Shown here: positions 49,785 to 57,864 of the stretch, piece after piece
How positions within the stretch are numbered: position 1 is the first letter of the stretch
How the letters are laid out: each line of letters begins with the position of its first letter
Assembly (NCBI GenBank): GCA_963697965.1
Contig: OY969108.1
Location: 3,162,001 to 3,226,000 of the forward strand
From: JAPLJC01 sp963697965
Lineage (GTDB): Bacteria; Desulfobacterota; Desulfobaccia; Desulfobaccales; 0-14-0-80-60-11
DNA length: 64,000 nucleotides
Direction of reading: 5' to 3'
Translations under genes and position numbers: made by a program
Notes under the pieces: generated by a model
What the model was told of the DNA's origin: nothing
Database searches by the model: none
The model's input: the letters and a program-made list of their open reading frames with translations, nothing else

Positions 49785-52116
49785 AGATTTTCTTCTTTTC
49801 GACGGCCTGGGGATACTGGATGCGATGGTGGAAGATGCCGCCCAGGATCTTGAGAAAGCTCTTGGCGATGTGGTGCAAGTCCCTCAGGGTCAGCTCGCAT
49901 TCGTCCAACTGGCCGTCAGCGAAGACGTTATTGACGATCTTCTGCACCAATCCCTGGATGCGGGCCGGGGTGGGATCGGTGAGGGTCCGGGAGGCGGCCT
50001 CCGCCTGATCCGCCAGGAGGACCAACCCGGCTTCCTTGGTTTGGGGCCGAGGGCCGGGATAGCGATAGTCCTCGGCTTTTACCGTCTGGGGGTTGGCCGC
50101 CTGGGCCTGGGCCTTATGGTAAAAATAGGTGATAAAGCTGGTGCCGTGATGCTGCTGGATGATGTCGGTAATGGCCTCTCCCAGGTTTTGTTTCCGGGCG
50201 AGATCCACCCCGTCCTTGACGTGGGAGATGAGAATCAGGCCACTCAAGGAGGGGGCCAACTTTTCGTGTTTGTTTTCCCCGTCCATCTGGTTTTCCACGA
50301 AATAGGCGGGCTTTTTGATTTTACCGATGTCGTGGTAGTAGGCCGCAGCCTTGACCAGCATGGGATTGGCGCCGATGGCTTCGGCCGCCGCCTCCACCAT
50401 CTGGCCCACCACCAGGGAATGGTGGTAGGTGCCCGGGGCCATCAGCATCAAATCCCGGAGCACCGGCTGATCCAGGTTCAAAAGTTCCAGCAGGCGGATG
50501 TTGGAGGAAAAGCCAAAGAGCGCCTCCATAATCGGGGTGAGACCCAGGGCCAGGATGCCTGTGAGCAACCCTCCGGAAAAGGCAAAGAGCTCTCCGTTGA
50601 ACAGGTCCTGGAAGCCGAAGGGGTATTCCAGCAGTTTGAAAGCAGCCAGGAGGGCCACATTGGCCACGCTGATAGCCAGCCCCGCCTTGATCAGGGCGCT
50701 GCGGCGGCGGCAGTTCTTCACCCCCCAAACCGCCACCAGGCCGGCAATGACGAAGTAAAGGAACAGGGGAAAGGGCCGCTCCACCATCAGGGCGGTGAAG
50801 GTGGCGTTCAAGAAGGCCACTCCCACCCCGGTTTCCAGACCCAGGAACATAGCGGCCAGGATGGCCGGCAGCCCCAGGGGCAGCATAAATACCAGGTTTT
50901 GGCCCACCAGCGGCAGGCTCCAGGATAGATTCTCACCCAAGACCAGGAGAAATTTATTCAGCAGGGCGCTGGCCAGCAGCAAGACCGCCAGGAAGCCCAG
51001 GTCCCGGAGGCGCTGGGAAAAGTTCCGCAGGGAGAGACTGGCCAACTGGTAAAAGACTGCCAGCAGCAGGGTCAGGGTGAAGAAAATGCCCAGGAACACT
51101 ATTACTACCCGGCTCTTTGGATAGAGTTTGCTCTGGGCCTCCAATTGCGCCAGGTGCAGGGTGGTGATGGGCTCCCCTTCCCGCACCAGCATCTCACCCC
51201 GTTTGACCTTAAAATAGACCGGCTGCAGGGACTTTATTTTGGCTTTTTGGAGCTCGCTGGTTTCGGCCAGGTTGAACGAGACATTGGGCACCAGCAGATG
51301 CTGGGCCAGATCGCATACCAGCAGGCGTTCCGGGGGCGAGAGGTCTGCTGCCACCTCCCCGCAATAGCCGGCGATGGCTTTTCGGCCCTCATCGATTTCC
51401 ACAAAGGAAAAGGGGGCCTGCTCCAACTGTTCTCTTTGGGAAGGCAGGCGCCGCACCAGGATCTCCTTGGGTGGCGGTTGCAGGACGGTGCGGCTGCTGA
51501 TCACTCCCTGATTGAAAAACTGGCCCAGGACCTGGCTGGTCATGGCCTCCAGGTAGGGGGAGAGGTCCGTCTTGGCCAGCAGTGAGAAGGTGAAATTAGG
51601 GATGGCTACCCCCATGATCTGGTCGAACTCCGCCTTATGCTCCAACAGCATCTTATAGGAGACGTCCCCCCGGGTCCGGGCCCTGCTGCCTGAAGCCAGC
51701 CGCCCGGCGTTGGCAGCCGGGAGGAGGCTGCGCAAATAATCCATGGCCTTGTGGAGGCGCTGCTGCACCTTATCGGCCATTTGCTCCTGCAGGTCGAAGA
51801 CCGGCGGAATCTGGGCCAGCAGTTCCTGCTGTCGCTTGGCGGTGGTCTCCACGTCCTCCACCAGAAACCCCCTGATGGCTTTGACGTTCTCCCGGGCGAT
51901 GTCCCCCACCCGATATTGCCTGGAAGTGACCGGAGTCCGGGGCGACAGGATCAAGGCCAGCCCCAGGCTCAAAAACAGGAGCAGTGCCAGTTTGAGGACC
52001 ATCTCCTCCAAGGGCGACGCCGGCAGCTTGCGGCACAGGGAGCGGGGCAGGCGGGAGCGCAGGCGCTCCAGCCCGAAGAGGCGCCGGATTTTGATGGGCG
52101 GTTCTTTTTCAGGCAT
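49684..52116 (-). CDS. PgpH-like 7TM-HD family phosphohydrolase
   Basis: 810 residues from the ATG at 52116, which lies eight bases inside phoH. N-terminal membrane helix (~40-60), an extracytoplasmic 7TMR-HDED domain, seven membrane helices (~350-530), then the HD domain with YHHSLVVGQMVEAA, YYHDIGKIKKPAYF and DIIQQHHGTSFITYFYHKA. Homologues such as PgpH hydrolyse cyclic di-AMP. The Lys/Glu-rich tail (PPKKNGAKSGENQEKSREDL) overlaps ybeY. Gene order phoH-pgpH-ybeY is a conserved RNA/ribosome cluster. Confidence 0.9.
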   Translation of the reverse strand: MPEKEPPIKIRRLFGLERLRSRLPRSLCRKLPASPLEEMVLKLALLLFLSLGLALILSPRTPVTSRQYRVGDIARENVKAIRGFLVEDVETTAKRQQELLAQIPPVFDLQEQMADKVQQRLHKAMDYLRSLLPAANAGRLASGSRARTRGDVSYKMLLEHKAEFDQIMGVAIPNFTFSLLAKTDLSPYLEAMTSQVLGQFFNQGVISSRTVLQPPPKEILVRRLPSQREQLEQAPFSFVEIDEGRKAIAGYCGEVAADLSPPERLLVCDLAQHLLVPNVSFNLAETSELQKAKIKSLQPVYFKVKRGEMLVREGEPITTLHLAQLEAQSKLYPKSRVVIVFLGIFFTLTLLLAVFYQLASLSLRNFSQRLRDLGFLAVLLLASALLNKFLLVLGENLSWSLPLVGQNLVFMLPLGLPAILAAMFLGLETGVGVAFLNATFTALMVERPFPLFLYFVIAGLVAVWGVKNCRRRSALIKAGLAISVANVALLAAFKLLEYPFGFQDLFNGELFAFSGGLLTGILALGLTPIMEALFGFSSNIRLLELLNLDQPVLRDLMLMAPGTYHHSLVVGQMVEAAAEAIGANPMLVKAAAYYHDIGKIKKPAYFVENQMDGENKHEKLAPSLSGLILISHVKDGVDLARKQNLGEAITDIIQQHHGTSFITYFYHKAQAQAANPQTVKAEDYRYPGPRPQTKEAGLVLLADQAEAASRTLTDPTPARIQGLVQKIVNNVFADGQLDECELTLRDLHHIAKSFLKILGGIFHHRIQYPQAVEKKKIYEDLDKQPPKKNGAKSGENQEKSREDLKRLGLV

Positions 52117-53095
52117 TGGGGATCTCTCCCGGGGCGGAACCCCGGCGCGGCCGACGGTTCTCATAGGCCCGGATAATATCCTGCACCAAGGGATGGCGCA
52201 CCACGTCCCGTTCGCTGAGGGGCACCAGGACGATGCCCTCCACCCCCTGCAGCAAGTCCCGGGCTTCCACCAACCCGGAGGTCATCCCGGGAGGCAGGTC
52301 GATCTGGGTCACATCCCCGGTGATCACCGCCTTGGACCCGAATCCCAGGCGGGTAAGGAACATCATCATCTGCTCGGAGGTAGTGTTTTGGGCCTCATCC
52401 AGGATGACAAAGGAGTCGTTAAGGGTCCGGCCCCGCATGAAGGCCAGGGGGGCCACCTCGATGATGCCCCGGTCCACTAAACGGCTGGCCTTCTCGAAAT
52501 CCATCATGTCGTGCATGGCGTCATACAGGGGCCGGAGATAGGGGTTGACCTTTTCCGCCAGGTCCCCCGGCAGGAAGCCGAGCTTTTCTCCGGCTTCCAC
52601 CGCGGGCCGGGTGAGGACGATGCGCATGAACTCCTGGTTCATCAAGGCCGATACCGCCATGGCCATGGCCAGGTAAGTCTTGCCGGTGCCCGCCGGCCCC
52701 ACCCCGAAGACGATGTCGTGGTTGCGCATGGCCTCGATGTAGCGTTTCTGATTGAGGCTCTTAGGCGAGATGCGCCTCTTCATGGCGGAGATATACACCG
52801 TATCCAGGAAGATCTCCTTGATCGAAGCGGTCTCCCGGTCCTGGAGAATCCTGATACTATACTGCACGTCCTGGGGCAGAAGCGGGTACCCATGGCGAAG
52901 CAACTCGTAGAGCTCCAGTAGGACCCGTTGGGCCAGGCGAACCTCGGCCTCCGGACCTTCCAGGTTCACCTGGTTGCCCCTGGCCGGCAGCTTGACCCCC
53001 AAGGTGCGGCCGATGATGCGCAAATGCTTGCCCTGTTCCCCGAACAGGGCCTGGGCCAGGGCGTTATCTTCAAAGGTGAGTTGGGCGGTGGTCAT
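52109..53095 (-). CDS. PhoH-like ATPase
   Basis: 328 residues. N-terminal KH-like region (~1-80), then the PhoH ATPase domain: Walker A VFGVGPAGTGKTYLAMA, VLTRPAVEAGEKLGFLPGD, FMRGRTLNDSFVILDEAQN (Walker B) and TRLGFGSKAVITGDVTQIDLP. Precedes the HD-hydrolase and ybeY in a widely conserved order linked to RNA metabolism. Complete length for the PhoH/YbeZ type. Confidence 0.93.
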   Translation of the reverse strand: MTTAQLTFEDNALAQALFGEQGKHLRIIGRTLGVKLPARGNQVNLEGPEAEVRLAQRVLLELYELLRHGYPLLPQDVQYSIRILQDRETASIKEIFLDTVYISAMKRRISPKSLNQKRYIEAMRNHDIVFGVGPAGTGKTYLAMAMAVSALMNQEFMRIVLTRPAVEAGEKLGFLPGDLAEKVNPYLRPLYDAMHDMMDFEKASRLVDRGIIEVAPLAFMRGRTLNDSFVILDEAQNTTSEQMMMFLTRLGFGSKAVITGDVTQIDLPPGMTSGLVEARDLLQGVEGIVLVPLSERDVVRHPLVQDIIRAYENRRPRRGSAPGEIPNA

Positions 53096-53120
53096 GGTTT
53101 AGGTTTTGGGCTGCTTAAGT

Positions 53121-53564
53121 TCAGCCGCTGGTCGCCTGTAACCCCAGAACTTGGCCCCAAATCTGGCGCTGCCGGGGCCGGTTGTCAAAATCGAGGAGGA
53201 CGATCTGCTGCCAGGTGCCCAACTGGAGACGCCCCTGGTCGATGGGAATGCTCAGCGAGGGTTTGAGGAAGGCCGCCCGGACATGTGCATAGCCGTTGCC
53301 GTCACCCCAGCGGCGGTCATGTCCATATTCCAGGTCTTGGGGGAAAAGCCGCTCGATGGCGGCCTGCAAATCCTTAACCGCACCGCTCTCATATTCGATG
53401 GTGGTCAAAGCCGCGGTGGAGCCGGAAATGAATAGGGTTAGCAAGCCCGCGCCCACCCCGGCGTCTCGAACCTTCGCAGCCACCTGCGGGGTCAGGTCCA
53501 GAACGTCGGTGCCGGCCGTGGTTTCCATCTCTATACTGAACGACTGCAAGGAGAACGTCCGCAA
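53121..53564 (-). CDS. YjbQ/UPF0047-family protein
   Basis: 147 residues with a TTG start. Family end-to-end similarity: ETTAGTDVLDLTPQV, LLTLFISGSTAALTTIEYE, YGHDRRWGDGNGYAHVRAAFLKPSLSIPI and LGTWQQIVLLDFDNRPRQR. Members have thiamine-phosphate synthase activity in vitro, but their true role is unsettled. It lies 25 bases upstream of phoH on the same strand and probably heads that operon. Confidence 0.85.
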   Translation of the reverse strand: MRTFSLQSFSIEMETTAGTDVLDLTPQVAAKVRDAGVGAGLLTLFISGSTAALTTIEYESGAVKDLQAAIERLFPQDLEYGHDRRWGDGNGYAHVRAAFLKPSLSIPIDQGRLQLGTWQQIVLLDFDNRPRQRQIWGQVLGLQATSG

Positions 53565-54249
53565 GGTTTCTCACCAGAATCCGCAGCCAGTTGCCATTAC
53601 TGCGGTGGCCTCAATGCCAACGCTAATTTTCTCACAATCTGACCCTAATGCAATCAACTTATGGATATTTTTTATTGTCGATGAAAATTTTAACCCCAGG
53701 AGAGAAATTCCAGTTCTTTTCTTCACGATTTTCCTGGCTTAACCTTGAGACCTATTCGGAAACCAGAACTTTGTCATCTATGAGATTCTTCGGTCGCTTC
53801 GCTCCCTCAGAATGACAAAAAGGGGGACCTTCGCAGAGTTCTCACCTTGCAACTCCCCAGGCCAGGCGCTGGACGCGGTGACGGCGGCATCCGGGAGAGC
53901 AGCTCCGCCTGGCTCTGGCCCGGATTGGGTTCGTCCACTATTTCCGGTGCCATCTTCGCTAAAATTAAGGCGAAATAACCGCCAGGACCTGAACAGGGCC
54001 TTCATCTGCGGGGATGCAGCCGGTTTCCAACCTTTTTTTGATGGCTGTTTTTGGTGGCCCAGGTTTAAAACCTGTGCTACCCCGGTGCAGCCGGTTCCTG
54101 GAGCTTTATTTTGATGGCCTGCCGCCCTTCCCGGGTCTCCAGCCGCCCGGCTCCAATAAGGCTTGACTACGGCCCCTGAATAATCTAAAAATTTGGAGTT
54201 TGAAAAAATTGGTGCACATCTATATCTCCTCCGGGAAACAGGCTGAAGC
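53565..54249. other. Long divergent spacer with two repeat families
   Basis: 685 bases without a convincing gene. It holds the short family C copy (53770-53819) and a family E palindrome (CCCAGGTTTAAAACCTGTGC, ~54059-54078). An AT-rich part (54180-54235) before lysS probably carries its promoter, with no clear consensus pair. Confidence 0.5.
53770..53819. repeat. Dispersed palindromic repeat, family C, shortened copy
   Basis: CTTTGTCATCTATGAGATTC continues into TTCGGTCGCTTCGCTCCCTC and AGAATGACAAA. Compared with 28119-28205 the left arm and the middle are deleted between TTTGTCATC and TATGAGATTC. Confidence 0.7.
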
Positions 54250-55740
54250 TTGGCGCTATCCGACCAGATCAGAAGTCAACGTCTTAAAAAGCTAAAGGAG
54301 CTGCGGGACCAGGGAGTCGACCCCTATTCCAACCGCTTCGCGCCCAGCCATAGCATCGCCCAGGTGATCAAGCAATTCGGCTCCCGGACCAAGACCGAAT
54401 TGGAGGACCTGGGTGATAAGAGTTTCAAACTGGCCGGCCGCCTGATGCTCCTCCGGGAGTTCGGCAAGACCTGCTTCGGCACCCTCCAGGATGGCAGCAG
54501 CCGCCTGCAGATCTATCTCCAGCGGCAGGTCCTGGGCGAGGAGGACTATGCCAACTTCCAGCGCTTCATCGATCTGGGGGACATTATCGGGGTGGCCGGC
54601 ACCCTGTTCCGCACCCGGACCGATGAACTCACCCTGGCGGTTAAAAGCTTTGTGCTCCTGACCAAATCCCTGCGGCCTCTGCCGGAGAAATACCACGGCC
54701 TCAGCAATGTTGAGACCAGATATCGCCAACGTTATCTAGACCTGATGGTCAATCCTGAGGTACACCAGGTCTTCGAGACCCGGACCAAAGTCATCCGGAC
54801 AATTAGACAATTTTTCGATAAGAAAGGGTTTTTAGAAGTTGAGACCCCCATGATGCAGCCCATTCCAGGGGGAGCCACGGCCAAGCCTTTCATTACTCAC
54901 CACAAGGCCCTGGGCATGAAATTATATCTGCGTATTGCCCCGGAACTTTATTTAAAGCGCCTGGTGGTGGGCGGAATTAACAAAGTTTACGAAATTAATC
55001 GCAACTTCAGAAATGAAGGGCTATCTATTAAACATAATCCAGAATTTACTATGTTAGAATTTTATAAAGCTTACGCAACTTATAAAGACCTTATGACGAT
55101 TACTGAAAAACTAATCCAAACTATTGCCAAGAATAGCACAGGGAGCCTTTGCTTTGAATATCAGGGCAACAATATTGACCTGAAAAGCAAATGGCGTAGG
55201 ATTGATCTGAAAGAATCGTTAATAAAAATTGGTAACATAGCCCCTGAGATTATAAATGATGAGGAAAAACTTATAGATTTCGCCAGGGAGGCAGGGGTGG
55301 AACTGCGCCAGGGCGAAGGTTACGGCCGGGCCCTGACCAAGCTCTTCGATCTCAGGGTGGAGGAGCAACTTTTGCAGCCCACCTTCATCACCGGCTACCC
55401 CCTGGAGACCTCTCCCCTTTCCCGCAAAAATGATAAGGACCCCGAAGTGGTGGACCGCTTCGAACTCTTCATCGCCGGCCGGGAGATGGCCAACGGTTTC
55501 TCCGAGCTCAACGACCCGGTGGACCAGAAAAAACGCTTCGCCAGGCAAATGAAGGCCCACAAGGCGGGGAACAAGGAGGAGCCCCACGCGATGGACGAAG
55601 ACTTTATCCAGGCCCTGGAGTACGGCCTGCCGCCCACTGCCGGGGAGGGCATCGGTATCGACCGTCTGGTGATGCTCCTCACCGATTCACCCTCCATCCG
55701 GGATGTCATTCTCTTCCCGCTGCTCAGGCCGGAAAGGTAA
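54250..55740 (+). CDS. lysS: Lysyl-tRNA synthetase, class II
   Basis: 496 residues from a TTG start with a weak ribosome site. N-terminal OB-fold anticodon domain (~55-150), catalytic core with RYRQRYLDLMVNPE, motif 2 NRNFRNEGLSIKHNPEFTML and motif 3 GEGIGIDRLVMLLTDSPSIRD. Charges tRNA-Lys. Odd feature: bases from about 54960, and most clearly 55021-55275, have about a quarter to a third GC by hand count, while both sides are GC-rich like the rest of the operon; the protein stays in frame. This looks like a recombinant patch. First gene of the envelope run. Confidence 0.95.
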   Translation: MALSDQIRSQRLKKLKELRDQGVDPYSNRFAPSHSIAQVIKQFGSRTKTELEDLGDKSFKLAGRLMLLREFGKTCFGTLQDGSSRLQIYLQRQVLGEEDYANFQRFIDLGDIIGVAGTLFRTRTDELTLAVKSFVLLTKSLRPLPEKYHGLSNVETRYRQRYLDLMVNPEVHQVFETRTKVIRTIRQFFDKKGFLEVETPMMQPIPGGATAKPFITHHKALGMKLYLRIAPELYLKRLVVGGINKVYEINRNFRNEGLSIKHNPEFTMLEFYKAYATYKDLMTITEKLIQTIAKNSTGSLCFEYQGNNIDLKSKWRRIDLKESLIKIGNIAPEIINDEEKLIDFAREAGVELRQGEGYGRALTKLFDLRVEEQLLQPTFITGYPLETSPLSRKNDKDPEVVDRFELFIAGREMANGFSELNDPVDQKKRFARQMKAHKAGNKEEPHAMDEDFIQALEYGLPPTAGEGIGIDRLVMLLTDSPSIRDVILFPLLRPER

Positions 55741-55745
55741 GTCCC

Positions 55746-56981
55746 TTGTCGTTTTTTGAAACCTTCGTGGCCTTGCGTCTCCTGCGCGGAGTTAAACGCC
55801 AGAGAGGCTTCCTGTCGCTCAGCACCCTCATCTCCATGTCCGGGGTGGCAGTGGGGGTGATGGCCCTCATCATAGTCATCGGCGTGATGACCGGCTTCAC
55901 CCAGGAGCTGAGGCAAAAGATTCTTAGCGTCAACGCCGACATCCTGGTTCTGAAGCTGGGAGGCCCCTTCACCTCTTACCAGAAAGAAGTGGCCGAAATC
56001 GAAGCGGTCCCCGGGGTGGTGTCCGTCGCTCCCTTCATCTATACCCAGGTGATGTTTTCGGCCCCGGGCAACATCTCCGCCGGGGTAATCCGGGGTCTCG
56101 ACCCGCAGGCCATCCGCAGCGGCGGACCCAAGGGCCTGAAGGTGATCCAGGGGCAATTTACCGATCTGGCCGAGTTCGCGCCGGAGGAGCCTCCCCCCCT
56201 CGCTATCGGCACCGAAATGGCCCGCAATCTCAATCTCAGACCGGGCGACTACCTGAACATCATCTCCCCCTTGGGGAACCTGACTCCCATGGGGCGCCTG
56301 CCTCGAATGAAGCCCTTCCGGGTGAACGCCGTATTCTACTCCGGCATGTATGAATTCGATAATAGCCTGGTCTTCACCAGCATTCCGGCCGTTCAGGAAT
56401 TTCTGGGCCTGGGCCACCGCATCACCGGCCTGGAAGTGGAAATCCGGGATATCTATGCCGCGGAGCGGCTGCAGGGAAAAATCCTGGAGCGGCTAGGCTC
56501 CGGTTATTACTGCAAAAACTGGATGCAGATGAACTCGAGCCTGTTCGCGGCCCTGAAGTTGGAAAAGATCACCATGTTTATTATCCTCACCCTCATCATC
56601 CTGGTGGCGGCCTTCGGCATCGCCAGCACCTTGTTCATGATGGTTATGAAAAAGACCAAGGAGATCGCCATCCTCAAGTCCATGGGGGCCACCCGGCAGG
56701 CCATCCTGCGAATCTTCATCATGAACGGCCTGGCCATCGGCGGCCTGGGGACCATAGTGGGCCTTGGCCTGGGGCTGGGACTTTGCGGGTTGCTGAAAAA
56801 ATTTGAGTTCATCAAGCTGCCCGCCGGGGTCTATGGTCTCTCCACCCTGCCAGTGCTGGTCCAGCCCCAGGACGTGCTGGCCATTGTGCTGGCCGCCATG
56901 GCTATCAGTTTCCTGGCGACCTTGTACCCCTCCTGGCAGGCGGCCCGATTGGACCCGGTGGAGGCCATCAGGTATGAGTGA
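55746..56981 (+). CDS. lolC: Lipoprotein-releasing ABC permease LolC/LolE type
   Basis: 411 residues with a TTG start five bases after lysS; GGAAAGG lies upstream. Four membrane helices: one near the N-terminus (~25-50) after FVALRLLRGVKRQRGFLSLSTLIS, a long periplasmic MacB-core domain, and three near the C-terminus (~280-400), with TLFMMVMKKTKEIAILKSMGAT as the coupling helix. Moves lipoproteins from the inner membrane toward LolA. A single LolC/E gene followed by lolD suggests a homodimeric permease as in other phyla outside the Enterobacteria. Confidence 0.9.
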   Translation: MSFFETFVALRLLRGVKRQRGFLSLSTLISMSGVAVGVMALIIVIGVMTGFTQELRQKILSVNADILVLKLGGPFTSYQKEVAEIEAVPGVVSVAPFIYTQVMFSAPGNISAGVIRGLDPQAIRSGGPKGLKVIQGQFTDLAEFAPEEPPPLAIGTEMARNLNLRPGDYLNIISPLGNLTPMGRLPRMKPFRVNAVFYSGMYEFDNSLVFTSIPAVQEFLGLGHRITGLEVEIRDIYAAERLQGKILERLGSGYYCKNWMQMNSSLFAALKLEKITMFIILTLIILVAAFGIASTLFMMVMKKTKEIAILKSMGATRQAILRIFIMNGLAIGGLGTIVGLGLGLGLCGLLKKFEFIKLPAGVYGLSTLPVLVQPQDVLAIVLAAMAISFLATLYPSWQAARLDPVEAIRYE

Positions 56982-57153
56982 GCGGTGAACGCCCGGTGGT
57001 TGGCGGCGAGATGATCCCTCCTCGATACTTTTGGTAGATTGGCTGCAGGGGCGCGGAATATCGACTAGCATTTCGCCATTCAGAGACTCGAACCTAGGAA
57101 GATTGACGCCCTCTCGGGAAAGTGTTAAGGTGCCTAACGCGGTAGAAGAGAAA

Positions 57154-57864
57154 ATGGCAGAGCACAGCAGGGCTGGGACTCCCCCCAAGATCCAGGTCCG
57201 GGGTCTGGTCAAGACCTTCAAGAATAATGGAATCCAGGTGCCCGTGCTTACCGGGGTGGATCTCGACATCCCCCAAGGGGAAACCGTGGCGGTGTTGGGG
57301 GCCTCCGGGGTGGGCAAATCCACCCTCCTCCATATCCTGGGAACCCTGGAGCGCCCCAGCAGCGGAGAGATTCTCTGGGAAGGGACCAACGTCTTCACCA
57401 TGGATGACAAGAACCTGGCCGCCTTTCGCAATCGCCGGCTGGGATTTGTCTTCCAATTTCATCACCTGCTCCCCGAATTCAATGCCCTGGAAAACGTCAT
57501 GATGCCGGCCCTCATCGCCCGGGAGATCCAGGGGCTGGCCCGGGACAAGGCCGAGGCCATCCTGGTGCGGGTCGGCCTGAAGGATCGCCTGAATTACCGC
57601 ATCAGCAAGCTGTCCGGCGGCGAACAACAGCGGGTGGCGGTGGCCCGGGCCTTGGTTCTGGAGCCGGAAGTTCTCCTGGCGGACGAACCCACCGGCAACC
57701 TGGATCCCAAGAGCGGCGCCAGGGTACAGGAACTCATCCTGGAACTGAATCACGAACGGGGCCTCACCTCCGTAATTGTTACCCATAACCAGGAGTTGGC
57801 TCGAGCCCTGGACCGACGCATTACTCTGGTTGACGGCAAGGCCATGATTCTACAGGGAGAATGA
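57154..57864 (+). CDS. lolD: Lipoprotein-releasing ABC ATPase LolD
   Basis: 236 residues from the ATG at 57154; the frame is open back to 57031 but that extension lacks family similarity. Walker A GASGVGKSTLL, Q-loop GFVFQFHHLLPEFNALENV (LolD-typical), signature LSGGEQQRVAVARAL, Walker B VLLADEPTGNLD and switch VTHNQ. Powers the LolC/E permease. The 172 bases before it form an untypically long gap inside the operon. Its stop overlaps the bamA start. Confidence 0.94.
   Translation: MAEHSRAGTPPKIQVRGLVKTFKNNGIQVPVLTGVDLDIPQGETVAVLGASGVGKSTLLHILGTLERPSSGEILWEGTNVFTMDDKNLAAFRNRRLGFVFQFHHLLPEFNALENVMMPALIAREIQGLARDKAEAILVRVGLKDRLNYRISKLSGGEQQRVAVARALVLEPEVLLADEPTGNLDPKSGARVQELILELNHERGLTSVIVTHNQELARALDRRITLVDGKAMILQGE

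Noticed and set aside
49444..50928. Plus-strand 494-residue open frame
   Set aside because: Antisense to ybeY and the HD hydrolase, both with clear family motifs; no ribosome site or domain.
57075..57110. Possible tRNA T-arm (GGTTCGAGTC on the minus strand)
   Set aside because: The flanking bases do not form the 5-bp T stem and no acceptor or anticodon arm can be folded.
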